This document shows, piece by piece, positions 22,095 to 32,363 of a stretch of 64,000 nucleotides of DNA. The stretch is taken from the NCBI RefSeq assembly GCF_037126465.1, contig NC_088206.1:27096790-27160789 (forward strand). The letters are read 5' to 3'. Each line of letters begins with the position of its first letter. Within the stretch, counting starts at the first letter, position 1. The notes under the pieces are model-generated. The model ran no database searches. It saw only the letters and a program-made list of their open reading frames with translations, and was not told where the DNA came from. A program made the position numbers and the translations under genes. This stretch comes from Ornithodoros turicata (taxonomy: Eukaryota; Arthropoda; Arachnida; Ixodida; Argasidae).

Positions 22095-22262
22095 TGTGAA
22101 CAGGCCCTTGTGAAGCAACAGTGGCTATGAGTAGTGCACAAATGAGAACCAATGAGAACAAATGAGAACAAATGAGAAGTTTGGAGAACCGATGATGAAA
22201 GGACAGCACGAAGGAGTGGACTAACTTCAGGAGGAACTGTGCAAATGTCCATTGACAGTCAG
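22095..22262 (-). mobile_element. tRNA-derived SINE, diverged fragment
   Basis: The stretch GAAGCAACAGTGGCTATGAG to GGAGGAACTGTGCAAATGTC resembles the tail half of the SINE at 28208, with substitutions and a short internal repeat of AATGAGAAC (22138-22175). The tRNA head is absent. Confidence 0.55.
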
Positions 22263-22286
22263 TGGTAGGACTTTCATCTACCACCT

Positions 22287-22833
22287 ACAGTATTTACTGA
22301 TGTATAAGATCCACATTTTTTACCATAAACATCATGCCATTGAGGGGGGGCATTAAATACATGGGGGGGAAAATTAGATCTCAACACTTAAAGTACTTCA
22401 CACCCACTTTATTCAGAGATATCCGTGGTGATCTCCCGAGAATCGAACATCACGATTATGCCGCGTCACCGCGGATTTATACAGAAATATCCACAGCTCT
22501 CTCTCCGGAATTGAAAGTCACGATCGTCCCTCATCGTCGCGATTCCACATACAAATTGTCTTCTGTTCCATCAAGCGTGGAAGACAGACTGCTCTATGTC
22601 CGTCGCATTCGTCGTGCATCACTTTAGTGCGTTGGCACTTCTCGTTGGCTGCACGATACGAGTAGCCACGCGAGCGCACTACGCTGGCTGGCGCTGCACA
22701 AGACGATCCGGACATGCTACTAAAGTCGAGATGCGTTTAATGTGCGGGGAACAAAAAAGTTTCAGCATTTCGGAGCTCAAGTTGGGTGTGTGTTCAATAT
22801 GCGAGTAAATCCAATATGCGAGTAAATACGGTA
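22287..22833 (+). mobile_element. MITE, ACCGTATTTATTCGCATATAAG family, copy 1
   Basis: The left end ACAGTATTTACTGATGTATA is decayed. The right end GCGAGTAAATACGGTA is clear. The interior carries units with GAGATATCCxxGGxxATCTC and GGAATCGAACATCxCGATT; a fuller set is seen in the copy at 32364-33008. No gene is present. Confidence 0.72.
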
Positions 22834-22985
22834 CTGTTCTACAGCACAACCTTGGAGCTACCACCAATGCTGTATCCACTTTGCCATGCCGCTCATCTCA
22901 GTTGCCACTGCCATCTCTCAGTAAGAATTTTCCTACACAGATTCCTATTGCAAGTTGCGACCCTCAGGGCACCAAAGATTCTGTG
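22834..22985. other. short intron stretch between MITE and foldback
   Basis: No feature is recognised. Confidence 0.4.
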
Positions 22986-23214
22986 CAAAACAATTTAATT
23001 CAGACGTTTCGTCCCCCTTACGGAAGACATCATCTGTGTCTGCCAAAGGCATGATAAGACTGTATGTAATGCCAACCGTGGCCCACTTCCCGAAGTCTAC
23101 TCTGACCTTAAATGAGACAACTGGTTTGGTGTATTCCTCATTCTGCCTCTGGCAGACACTGATTATGTCTCCCGTATGGCATGGGGGACAAAACGTCTGA
23201 ATTAAATTGTTTTG
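22986..23214. repeat. foldback repeat (about 65-bp imperfect arms)
   Basis: The left arm 22986-23050 (CAAAACAATTTAATTCAGAC, GTTTCGTCCCCC, ACATCATCTGTGTCTGCC) is the near reverse complement of the right arm 23144-23214. The loop is about 93 bp. The sequence can form a long hairpin in RNA or single-stranded DNA. It may be a foldback-type MITE; no target duplication is clear. Confidence 0.75.
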
Positions 23215-23698
23215 TATTGTTTTGTCAAGTCGGTGTATACCCCTTTTTATACTCGTGATGAATCCCGGCTTTTGGAACGCTTTGAAAATGGCACAATGTA
23301 ATACTCAAACTAACTGAAGAAAAACAATGGCAGTGAAATGTGCGGAAACGAGTGCAATTTCCTATCAATGTAACAAGATTTGTGAGTTTATGTCATGGAG
23401 CTGGCCGAAATAGCAGATTATCACATTTGGAGTTTTCTGTGGCTCCGTTCTGGAGAGACCAAGAACATATTCCATGCTAAATTTTTTTTCAATACCGTCA
23501 GGCCAAATCGTGATTAGTCAAGTTTCGGGGTTATCGGGATAGGAAAAGCAAACAGACTGAAGACAAACAATTAAACACAAACTAAGAAGAGGACATGGAA
23601 GCAGGAGAACTAACAGTGGAAATGTCATCGCTGGGGACTTCAAAGGTGTGGAAGCAGAGAAGAAGAGCCCTTGAGTTATACACAAAGAGAGTTATTAC
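23215..23698. other. intron sequence, nothing recognised
   Basis: This is the intron stretch next to the donor of exon 23. No repeat end or exon is recognised. Confidence 0.5.
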
Positions 23699-23859
23699 CA
23701 GAGCGGTAGTGGTTGGGCTGCCCTCGACCTCTTGGGTCTGTTCTTCTCTGGTATCACCTGGCTGCTGCTGCTCCTGCGAACGCCGACGTTTTTCCCGCCA
23801 CTCAGCCAGCTCTTCATCCCGAAACTTTTCTAGAACCTCCAGAATGGCTGGCTTTAAAC
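23699..23859 (-). CDS. HUWE1: HUWE1 exon 23 (charged helix)
   Basis: This 161-nt exon (acceptor GCTGATGACAG, donor GCTCTG|gtaata) enters in phase 1 and leaves in phase 0. It encodes GLKPAILEVLEKFRDEELAE and WREKRRRSQEQQQPG, then a Glu/Thr-rich tail. The block LRDEELEERREKRR of human HUWE1 is clearly the same. It begins a long charged helix followed by disorder. Confidence 0.96.
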
Positions 23860-24309
23860 CTGTCATCAGCATCAGAACACACCATAAGTGACACAATCAT
23901 TGTTCCATCAGTAAGCTGATGATTGCTGGAGTAATTTAGGGCAATAATGTGCGATGTCCCAAATGCATTCACTTAAAATAAGTACCCCAGAACATACTTT
24001 CATAGCCTAAATCGCTGGTATTTTGGTTTTATGCAAGATCTACCACAGCGGCAGGGTGAAATGACGTACCGCACCAGCAGAGCAAGAAAATGGGGTATAC
24101 TGCACAGTAGTGCATGGCAATTAAATAACTTAAATACACTGCCTCATAGGTGTCCAGAAAACAATTCTGGCATAAGAACCTCCTTCATTCATCTCAGTTG
24201 CAAAATCTATGGCATCTTGCAGGCTATCACAGCTCTGCACTGTATTCATGAAGTGGTGTCCTTGCGCTAGGAACCACACTTAGACAGTTAATATGGATCT
24301 TCAACCCCA
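23860..24309. other. intron sequence, nothing recognised
   Basis: This is the part of the intron between exons 22 and 23 that precedes the hAT remnant. No feature is recognised. Confidence 0.5.
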
Positions 24310-25610
24310 GAGTGTAACTTGGTTTGCCGGTACTGCTGCGTTGAAATCTCACCTTACCTATCCAAGAAACTGTATGACAGAATCATGGAGCACTTGTCAT
24401 CACAGAGACACGCCAAAATGAAAGAAAACGGCTCAAGGGCAGAGGCCGAAAAAGCAAGTCAACCGACAATCTTTGACATCACCGTGCGTCAGACAGATAC
24501 AGAGAAAGTAGCCCAAGGTGCAATACGTGACTTCGTGCGAGCGTTTTGTTTCTCGGGCATTGGTCTCGAGCAACAAAACGGTGAGCTGGGACATGTCATC
24601 AGGAAGTACGGCCCTGCTACAAAAACCATGCTGTCGGCGAAGCAACTGAGGGAGAAACACCTAGCTCAGGTTTTTCACAGCTACAAGCATTTGTTGACAA
24701 CGAAAGTCCAAAAGGCGAATATCAGCCTCATTGTGGATGAATCACTAGATGTGCTTGGCGACCCTACCGTGAACACACCGTTTTGCTATTATGATGCGGA
24801 CAAAAAAGATAAGGTGATTCACCTTGCAGATGTGTCTCACTTAAAAGCTTGTAACAGCCTGACTGTTGGCATGTTCTTACTTCCGTGCTAACAGAGTGTG
24901 AAAAAAGCTGGAACGACGTTACCGCTGTCGCTAGCGGCTCTAGCAAACTGATGCATGAAATTCGTGAAGGAGAAGCCGTGAACACAATTGATGCGAAGGA
25001 CTTGCCACACCTTATCCATGTGGCGGTAGACAAGGCACTCTGTTGCCAAGCTGCAGCTGACGTTCGCGTGGCCGTGATAAAGTTCGGTGCTCTTTTCAAA
25101 TATGCAAACCACCTATATCATATGTACATTGAGATCTGTGCAGCAAATGGTTTGCCATACACAGCTATTTGGAAGCCCCCAGCTGTTGTACCCATGCACA
25201 GGTATAGCTTCTAACCAGGGGCAGATCCAGACCCTCGGCTTTTTTTTGTGTGTGTGTGGGGGGGGGTCAGAGCACATAATGGGGGAGGGGGTGTTTGAGG
25301 GGGGGAATCATACAGGAATTTGTTTTCTATGGTAAATAAGGATGAGAACATTGAAAGACAGTGCCAGGAGTATCTCAAGGATGATGTTCCTACAAATCAA
25401 GACCTCAGCATAATGAATTACTGGGAACAAAACCACACATATCCCAACCTAAGGGCAGCTGCACTTGATCTACTCTGTGTGCCCAGTGGAAATTGTGATG
25501 TCGAGCGTACCTTTAGTTGTTAGCGATACGTTCAAAGGCCTGAACGATCAACTATCAATGACGACACATTGCCAATGTGCATGATGTTGTACGTCAACAA
25601 GGACATCGAG
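24310..25610 (+). pseudogene. hAT-type transposase, broken, plus strand
   Basis: The longest frame (about 24319-24891) has a BED-like zinc finger, VCRYCCVEIS with HLSSQRHAKM, then IRDFVRAFCFSGIGLEQ and the catalytic-region motif ISLIVDESLDVLGDP. Around 24890 the frame changes, and LTECEKSWNDVTAVAS to ALFKYANHLYHMYIE follows up to 25214. After an inserted G-rich piece, 25330-25610 gives IMNYWEQNHTYPNLRAAALD and LLCVPSGNCDVERTFS, the hAT dimerisation domain, then a stop and more of the tail (MCMMLYVNKDIE). It is an almost full-length element in the HUWE1 intron, inactivated by a frameshift, an insertion and a stop. It resembles the CGGBP1/ZBED-like hAT group. Confidence 0.82.
25211..25325 (+). 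mobile_element. CAGGGGCAGATCCAG MITE end inside the hAT gene
   Basis: CCAGGGGCAGATCCAGACCC followed by T, GT and G tracts interrupts the transposase. The same end, inverted, appears at 29420-29439 (CTGGATCTGCCCCTG). The right border is not clear. Confidence 0.5.
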
Positions 25611-26015
25611 TAGAAATGCCAAGTTAGCCAGAAAGTTTGCTCATTTACCATCTTTCTTTACCAATGGTGAGTATTCTAGCTCATTCATTGCTCATATATT
25701 CCAGTCAGTATGCCATGGCTATGGCTTTTACCTTTATGTATCCTGAAACACTTTGGTGTTCCACATATCTTACTGTTCAATAAAACCTGAATGTTGCTCA
25801 TGAGCATGGATCGGCACTGTTTTTAAATCCGAATTTGCATGAATTAATGCATCCGACTTTAACGCCCCAGTTTACACCTCGAATCCTAGAAAATCAATTT
25901 CCCAAAAACTTCTGGCCCTAGTCATGGTTGCCATTTTGCGAACCTGCAGATTAAAATGCACTTGTATCCAAAATTTTCTGTTGCTTCTACCGTACAGTAA
26001 TTCACATCCATTCAC
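25611..26015. other. intron with a dispersed repeat
   Basis: Positions 25800-25930 (AATTTGCATGAATTAATGCA to AACTTCTGGCCCTAGT) are related to 6145-6275. Nothing else is recognised. Confidence 0.5.
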
Positions 26016-26142
26016 CTGTAACACAGTCGTGCATGCTGTCCCCGTCAAGCACACGTGACTCTTCCGTCCACCGCACCAGTGCTGTTGGAATATTGGCCAG
26101 AGTGCCTGTGCCTCCACCACTGGACACAAATGTCCCTTGGTC
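26016..26142 (-). CDS. HUWE1: HUWE1 exon 22
   Basis: This 127-nt exon (acceptor CTGGTGTAG, donor GTTACAG|gtgaat) enters in phase 0 and leaves in phase 1. It encodes [20 protein letters not shown] and [20 protein letters not shown]. Human has [20 protein letters not shown] and SMHDCVS. The match fixes the frame and strand. Confidence 0.98.
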
Positions 26143-26200
26143 CTACACCAGGAGGTATGCATTACACACTCGCTACTACAATACATGCAACTTACTGTAC

Positions 26201-26348
26201 CTGTATCTCAAATATGTCCTCATCTGTGGCCAGAATACGGAAGTCACTGTTAGCAAACACTACTCTGGTTTGTGCCGTTGATGAAGTAACCGGAACAAAA
26301 GAGGACGTCAACTGCAGTATATCCTGTGCCGTATTGGGGCCCAGCAAC
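26201..26348 (-). CDS. HUWE1: HUWE1 exon 21
   Basis: This 148-nt exon (acceptor GTGCTCCAG, donor GAGATACAG|gtacag) enters in phase 2 and leaves in phase 0. It encodes LLGPNTAQDILQLTSSFVPV and a Thr-rich piece ending RILATDEDIFEIQ. Human has [20 protein letters not shown] and IIARSDDELLDDF. The intron to exon 22 is 58 bp. Confidence 0.96.
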
Positions 26349-26428
26349 CTGGAGCACCATTCCACAAACATTGCAGTCAAACAACTTTCAGGTCCAATCA
26401 CAAAGGTTAAGCACAAAAGAAAGCCCAC

Positions 26429-26639
26429 CTCTGCAGGATGGCTGGAGGATTGGGATGACGGTTGGCATAGACGTGCCATGTGCCCGCCGCCGCCGCACTC
26501 CCTCCGTGGGTACCAGCTCGGTAGCCCCGAGGACGTCTGTGTACCCGAGATGACACTCCCGTGCCACCAGCCTCTCCATGACGGACAAGCAGTGGATGAG
26601 TGCTTGCAACAGTTCCCGGGGGTGGTGGAATTGAGGGGC
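26429..26639 (-). CDS. HUWE1: HUWE1 exon 20
   Basis: This 211-nt exon (acceptor TATGGCTACAG, donor CTGCAGAG|gtgggc) enters in phase 1 and leaves in phase 2. It encodes PSIPPPPGTVASTHPLLVRH, a Gly/Arg/Ala-rich middle, and WHVYANRHPNPPAILQ. Human has PPSPGNIPTTHPLMVRHAD and IHVHYPGNRQPNPPLILQR. Long open frames on both strands overlap it because the exon is GC-rich; they are shadows. Confidence 0.97.
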
Positions 26640-26713
26640 CTGTAGCCATACCATTGCAGATTCAACATTTTTCTTAAGCCACCAAAAAATATGAAGCAAA
26701 AATGAGAACACAC

Positions 26714-26806
26714 CACTTGCTTCAGCACCATTATTTGCTTCATCTGGGACAATGGGGAGCTGGTAGGTGCGGACGCCTTCTGTGCCCCCAAACATGATAG
26801 ATGCTC
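26714..26806 (-). CDS. HUWE1: HUWE1 exon 19 (symmetric 31-codon exon)
   Basis: This 93-nt exon (acceptor GTCTACCAG, donor GCAAGTG|gtgtgt) enters and leaves in phase 1, so it can be skipped without a frame change. It encodes ASIMFGGTEGVRTYQLPIVP and DEANNGAEAS. I find no counterpart in the human protein, where the acidic block passes almost directly to PPSPGNIPTTHPL. Confidence 0.82.
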
Positions 26807-26875
26807 CTGGTAGACGGAACATTGCTGATTAGCATTACTGCCACATATAATCAATTTACTGCCGCAGTTTCTCAC

Positions 26876-26996
26876 CAGGCTCGCCAGACGAAGGAAACAC
26901 CTCCTCAAAGTGGAAGAAGAGATTGTCATCTCTGTCCTGCATGCGGAACAGAGCCTCTTCAATGTCCTGGTACTCTTCTGCCTCAAACTGAGATCC
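26876..26996 (-). CDS. HUWE1: HUWE1 exon 18 (acidic region end)
   Basis: This 121-nt exon (acceptor GCATTTTCAG, donor GAGCCTG|gtgaga) enters in phase 0 and leaves in phase 1. It encodes GSQFEAEEYQDIEEALFRMQ and DRDDNLFFHFEEVFPSSGEP. It corresponds to human GSEMELDEDYPDM...FDREDDLIIEFDNMF. Confidence 0.94.
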
Positions 26997-27050
26997 CTGA
27001 AAATGCAAGCGCTTGAGACATGGTGCGCTATTAGGTGCTTGCTCACCCAC

Positions 27051-27178
27051 CTCTTCGTCCTCCTCATCCTCCTCATCACCATCTTCTTCAGGTTCCTCAT
27101 CTTGTTCTGCATCATCCTCGCTGTGACCAGATTCAGAGTTGCTCTCAGAGTCTGTTGTTTCCTGATGGACATCTTCCA
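27051..27178 (-). CDS. HUWE1: HUWE1 exon 17 (acidic stretch)
   Basis: This 128-nt exon (acceptor TTTCTCTAG, donor GACGAAGAG|gtgggt) enters in phase 1 and leaves in phase 0. It encodes EDVHQETTDSESNSESGHSE followed by an almost purely Asp/Glu run to EEDEEDEE. HUWE1 proteins carry a long acidic tract at this place. It is disordered, and a charge-based binding role is inferred for it. Confidence 0.94.
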
Positions 27179-27238
27179 CTAGAGAAAATGTAAACAGTTT
27201 TATGTCTGACTGGTGTCGTGTGGAGTCTTATTACTCAC

Positions 27239-27316
27239 TGTCATGTTGAGAGTCATGCTGATCTTCTGCATCCATGCTGAGAACTAGCTCTGCCTGGTCA
27301 GTCCCACTGCCTTCCT
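27239..27316 (-). CDS. HUWE1: HUWE1 exon 16 (acidic linker)
   Basis: This 78-nt exon (acceptor ATTGTTGCAG, donor CATGACA|gtgagt) enters and leaves in phase 1. It encodes EGSGTDQAELVLSMDAEDQH and DSQHD. The donor is strong. It is joined to exon 17 by 60 bp of intron. An AG two bases further on is an alternative acceptor and would change the start phase. Confidence 0.85.
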
Positions 27317-28207
27317 CTGCAACAATTGTCTTGAATCAATTTTTCCTTGCTACCAATACACAACATCAAAACAGAGCGCTAGGTTATTGCAAGTACCTGC
27401 GGTTATGTGCATTTTAAACCTGGGTTCAAAAGAGCCAGGTCACAACCACAATGTAAACAGAGCCAAATTTTGTCAAATGAAACTCAACATTAGCCACATT
27501 TACCCTAAGTAATGGGAAGTAGGTCTATTTTAAAGCCTTATAGGGCCCACCAATATCGACTGTCATGCAGGTCCAGTTGCGAAGAGGGAAGAGAAGGAAG
27601 TTACAATGATACATGGAAGATCGGGAAGATGGCCCTTGGTAGAATGCACAAACATGCAGCAAATTTCTTTATTATGTTTTTAATTTACTCTTTTTGGCTG
27701 TAATGGTCTGACATAGAAGAAATGTGTAACTGAGTTTTCTCAGTGACTGCAAGAAATGTGCTCTGGGCCCACTTGCAAGAATCTTAAGATTCCTCAGTCA
27801 TGTCCCCAGTAGCTTTGGTGGTGCTTCAGGCACTCACTACTGTCTTCAACACTCCTCATGTGTAAAGCACTGCTGAATCTACTGAGGACACCTCTGAGGA
27901 AATTCCTCAACGTTTGTGCAAGTGGGCCCATGATGTTGTACTGGAATTTGCATCTTCAAGTACAAGTTGCATAGTGTATTTGTGTGCTAAAACAGAAACA
28001 ACCTGCACAAGAAAGAAATCTGCAAGCATTTCATGCAAACTGATATAAACTGATGGGAAAATACATGTGCAGATGCAAAAAATGAATAGTTTACTTGAGG
28101 CTTTTGCAGGTAACAACCCAAAACGAAAGTACAAGACATCACGAAGCTTCAGTAGCTTCATTCAGCAGCTTGCCCGCATTTATGCTATTCAATATGCAAA
28201 CAGACTA
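27317..28207. other. intron sequence, nothing recognised
   Basis: No exon or repeat end is recognised between exon 16 and the SINE. A GAGGAAATTCCTC-like and CTGAGGACACCTC-like sequence around 27875-27905 is mildly palindromic. Confidence 0.45.
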
Positions 28208-28508
28208 TCTTTTTTTATTTCTGTGTTAGCGCCGCGAAGCAACTGTGGCTATGAGCAGCATACAGATGCGGACAGAAGGAGAGAGGACAGCAGGAAAGAG
28301 TGGGGGGACAGAGGGGTTACTATGCGTCCTGGGCCGACTTCAGGGGGAACTGTGCCGACATTCGTCTGGAATGTCTTCGGAAAACCCAGGGAAAACCTCA
28401 GACAGCACAGCCGGTGGTAGGATTTGAACCCACCACCTCCCAGTTTTCAGCACAACCTTGGCTACCACCAACAAGCTGGACGCCTTAACCCGCTTGGCCA
28501 TGCCGCTG
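28208..28508 (-). mobile_element. tRNA-derived SINE, full-length copy
   Basis: On the minus strand the head reads ACCAGCGGCATGGCCAAGCG with GGTTAAGGCG, an A box of the Ser/Leu tRNA type. A B box GGGTTCAAATCC follows at about 28418-28432. The body contains GGTTTTCCCTGGGTTTTCCG and the tail ends in an A-rich tract (T tract at 28208-28217 on the plus strand). About 300 bp. Ticks are known to carry tRNA-Ser-related SINEs, which fits. It is transcribed in the same direction as HUWE1. Confidence 0.88.
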
Positions 28509-29022
28509 GTAAGCACACACAACTTTAAAACCCAAGTTACCCATAGCTCCTACAGAGGCCAGTATGAAAGGACTAGTATTGCATCTGCAAACATCTGGGC
28601 ATTATTGTGAGCCATAAACTAGGACCTCAGTAATTATACTACCCAATAAAATATCAAACCTCCAGCCAAAGCTAAATAATTTTATAAATTTCAACCTCCA
28701 GCTGATGCAAAAGTTGCAAAAGCAAGCAGCCACGCAGATTCATTTGGGTACCAGGAGTCATGCTGTACAATTTTTGGGTGTGGTCTTTCATGTGATCATG
28801 TGTCGACAAGTAGCCTCAGTGCAACATTTTATGCGCAAAACCCTTTTTTTTTTCATCTCAAGCCCAAGTTAGCCTTAAATACATAACACTTGAACAAACA
28901 CTAATCTATAAACTGGTGAAGTGGGAAGGCACTCGTGCTCTGCAAAGGTGATACAACTGGTTAACAACTTGCGTACAAGAGCTATCCATTCCTCTGTTAT
29001 TCCTTGTGATTAAATCGTGATA
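28509..29022. other. intron sequence, nothing recognised
   Basis: No exon or repeat end is recognised here. Confidence 0.5.
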
Positions 29023-30419
29023 CATACCTGCCAACTTAGGAACATCCGAATTAGGGAGATTTGAAAAGGGGGGTACGTTGTTGGCAAATGGACATGCTGT
29101 TTTATGTGGGAGAAAGCTGACGTTGGGAGGCTTTTATTTGCACATGTAACAGGAGCATGCTTGACCCCAGCAGACTCAGACACAAGTGTTACAGCAACAG
29201 AGTTTTCCCTCTCCAAGAAATTATCTGGGTGTCTGTGACAAAGCCATGACACTTTCTCAAAAGAACGTGAAGACACAAAAATAGGCGCGGACCTAGGGGG
29301 GGGGGAGGGGTCCAGGGGTCCGGACCCCCCCTCAATTCCAGACTTAAACATAGGGTTCAATGAACCAATCCCAGCATGCACCTGGCACTTGTCCATAGCG
29401 GACCCCCCCCCTCGGAAAAATCCTGGATCTGCCCCTGCACGAAACTATGTCCCTGTGTTCTTCGCGATGCTGAACTTCCCTCACATTCAGCACTACTCGT
29501 TCAGCACTGCCTCAGTAATGTGGCTGAACTTCAAAAGCCCATTTGGACTTCCCAGGAGAGTTTAAACAAAGTTGTTGTTGAATAAGTTAGCTAAACAAGT
29601 TATTTAAAAAGTAGCTTGTATAACACATCAGAACCATCAGTTACAGTTATACAACGCTGTCGTCAGTGTCATCAACAGCTACCGCAAAAAAATTCCGTTC
29701 AGCGCGCTTATCATGAGCTCTCGTGCGCAGTTTCCAATTTCACCGACTATGGCAGTCGACTAGCTCGAGCACACGTATAGCGCTTTGCAACGTCGGGAGT
29801 TGGGAACACTGAGGAGGAGGGCCCGCTCGGATAACATCGCAGTTGTTGTCTTGCTTTCAGAAAAACTGACCTAGCTAGTACTGTTTGTCTTGGCATATAA
29901 GGTGGTTCAGGTGCTCCCTCGACGTAACGTAGGTAACAATGTCGGTCCGCCCTCCACGCGGAATGCTGATGCCGCAGTCGTAAACCGTGCAGAACACATG
30001 GTGCCCTTTCGTGAACACGATCACGCGTCCTAATTCAGTTGTGTATTGCTTCAGAAACACGTGTAGATACTTGTTTCGCTTACACGGAGCTGTGATCTGC
30101 AATATGCAAGGCAAAAACACAGCAAAGGCCCCCTGGTCGCCTGGAAACATGGAGAAAATGCCCGGAAACTAAAAGTGCTAGAACTAGAACCGCGGTGTCT
30201 AGAACCTAGAACACTCCGGAAAGCAGAGGCGATGCCGATGGCAATCGTGCTGGTATTGGATTCACGTTTACCTCTGTGAGGCAAGAAAAAAAAGCAGGTG
30301 TTTGAGATATAGAGGGGGAAACTGCATTTTCCGGGAGATTTGCTTCTCGGTCATACAATCGTACAAAACGGTTTAAATCCGGGAGTCTCCTGGACCAATC
30401 GGGGGAGTTGGCAGGTATG
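29023..30419 (-). mobile_element. hAT-like element, CATACCTGCCAACT ends
   Basis: The left end CATACCTGCCAACTTAGG and the right end GGGGGAGTTGGCAGGTATG are inverted. GTGATA flanks both sides (29017-29022 and 30420-30425). On the minus strand at about 29900-30140 one frame reads GRVIVFTKGHHVFCTVYDCG and ISIPRGGRTDIVTYVTSREH, a zinc-finger N-terminus of CGGBP1/ZBED-like hAT proteins. The rest of the transposase is missing. A small MITE is nested at 29284-29439. Confidence 0.72.
29284..29439 (+). mobile_element. 156-bp MITE with CAGGGGCxGATCCAG-type ends
   Basis: GGCGCGGACCTAGG at the left and CCTGGATCTGCCCCTGC at the right are imperfect inverted ends, and each is followed inward by G or C tracts and TCCGGACCCCCCC. 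It interrupts the hAT-like element. Confidence 0.55.
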
Positions 30420-30501
30420 GTGATAGCTAAGACCTCAAAGTGTACAACGTTAGCAGTAAAGTACATGCCATTGTTGGAGAAAAGTGGAAAAGAAAAATCA
30501 C

Positions 30502-30589
30502 CCAAGGCATCGGGGCCACTTGCTTCACCAGTCCCACCCTGATGATCCAAGAGGACGTCCATGATTCCAACGAGATCCACACCATCATT
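30502..30589 (-). CDS. HUWE1: HUWE1 exon 15 (donor uncertain)
   Basis: The acceptor GTTCATTTCAG is clear. The exon starts in phase 0 with NDGVDLVGIMDVLLDHQGG and continues TGEASGPDAL. It matches human ENELEDLIDELLERDGG. A donor in phase 1 is needed. TTGG|gtgatt (end 30502) and ACTG|gtgaag (end 30529) both fit, and neither is strong. It sits alone, almost 12 kb from exon 14 and 3.2 kb from exon 16, and only 82 bp from the hAT-like element. Confidence 0.75.
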
Positions 30590-31107
30590 CTGAAATGAAC
30601 ACACATGAGATCGCCCACATATTTGTAATGATTCCAAAGATTGAGAAATCAGCCTATTGCTTCACAAGACAAGGCCCCACAAAGATTTTGCCAAAATCAA
30701 TGCAAAGAGCGAGACAGTGTTGACAAAATATTGTCATGTGCTGGTTATTCCATATGAGTCTTCTCTTTTCTCATTGCAAAGCATGAGCAGTCACACAGAA
30801 AACAAGCAGTCGTGAAATCACGCAGTGTGCAGTATGGAAAATCGTGAGTGATATCGGACAACGTGCGACGGGAAACAGATAGGAGAAGCATTCTTCTCGA
30901 ATTCTCAACCAATCCCAAACTCTTTCCTGATTCCGCCTGATTCTCACAACCTGGAGCTGTTTCGGAGCGTGCCTGATGGCACCGTACACACATATAATGA
31001 TTCGTCGTACGGTTACTGTTATACGCATCCTGTAATGCTCTATAACCGGCCACGGAACCCAATATGACAACCCCTGCTCTGTGAAATAACTAGAAACAGT
31101 GTAAATA
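30590..31107. other. intron sequence, nothing recognised
   Basis: No exon or repeat end is recognised here apart from the acceptor region of exon 15. Confidence 0.5.
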
Positions 31108-32029
31108 CAGTGCAATCCCGTTAATATGAAATGTCTTAATTAGAATTGACGGTCGGGTCCCCGTAAAACAATGTGTATTTAAATGGGGGAAAACACCCGG
31201 TAACTCAACATATGAACGTGCGCAACGGTTTATTCAAACAAGATTTCCTGGCCGCCCCTGACCACGCATCGTCTCGGAAGCGCCAGCCACGCACCGCCTG
31301 GCACGCCAGCTCGCCTGGCCCGCGTATCAGGAACACCTTCACTTATGAAATGTTAACTTTGCTTATTACTTATAAGTTAATTTCTCATAAAAGTGATACT
31401 TCTGCCAGTAGAAAGAGGAGCAAGGAACAAATCACCATAATGGTGTGCACAAACGTGACCAGTACGGAACGATGCCGCTTACTTGACGTCTGCAATGCAA
31501 GCAAGCCTCGCTGTTTTAAGGGGGCCAATATCCTTCCTGTTGACTACAGAGTCAAGAAAAGGGCAGCAATTCGATATTTTCTTGAACTGAGTTGGCAATA
31601 TTTGTGTTTGCGGGGCTCGCAGTTGGGTTGCGCTTAACATCGCAAACGACGGTTATAGAGTCGCGGCTGAAGAAACGAATGCATGCATGTATAAGATCAT
31701 TTTTTGCCGTGAGCTGTTTTAATGCTTGCCCATAAATAAATATTCTGGAAAGAATGAGCCTCTTATGTAAGACATCGAGTTGGGCATGTTGGTAGGACAT
31801 CACGGGTTAAAAGCGCTAAAACCAAAGACAAAAGACCAACAATTTCTGCCAATTTCTGCCATTGTGCGACCGCAAACATGCGGCAAAGCCTAGTGAATGA
31901 CTAGCCATGAGCTAGTATGCGCTGCCCACGCATGAAGCCCTCATTCAGAGTAGCCCCTTTAGTTTGAGCTCCACTTTATTCGAACAAATCTTCGGACCCC
32001 TTCAAGTTCGAATTAACGGGATTGCATTG
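31108..32029 (+). mobile_element. Tigger-like MITE, TGCAATCCTGTTAATTC family, copy 2
   Basis: The ends CAGTGCAATCCCGTTAATAT and GAATTAACGGGATTGCATTG are flanked by TA on both sides (31106-31107 and 32030-32031). The interior matches the copy at 13626-14491 over most of its length. No transposase is present. Confidence 0.85.
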
Positions 32030-32363
32030 TATCTTCCAAATTCAACATTTTTCTTGCGAGAACACAATGCCACAGCTACAGAGAATATTGAGGAAGTTTG
32101 AGCAGACACACATACAGGATGTTTCTTTTTATTCGATACGTACATACCTTTTGTCAAAAAAGCTAAGAGAGCAGCACATGTGCTAATTTCGCAGGAGTGT
32201 TATATGGCCAGTCATAGACTTTGTCGATGAGAGTATGTTACTACTGTATGAAATTCATTGATTAACTTTCTAATCAAAGGTTTCCAGGGACATGTGAAAC
32301 AGCAGTATTGTGGCCAGCCATTACTTAAAGCTGCCCTCTTTTAAGAGTTCTGAAACAAGCACA
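32030..32363. other. intron sequence, nothing recognised
   Basis: No feature is recognised between the two MITEs. Confidence 0.5.

Noticed and set aside
26055..26645. 196-codon open frame on the plus strand
   Set aside because: It is the antisense shadow of HUWE1 exons 20 to 22 and has no recognisable domain.
26192..27172. 326-codon open frame on the minus strand
   Set aside because: It runs through HUWE1 exons 17 to 21 and the introns between them, and uses the HUWE1 frame only in exon 21. Its length comes from the exon-dense region, and the spliced HUWE1 frames explain the conserved parts.
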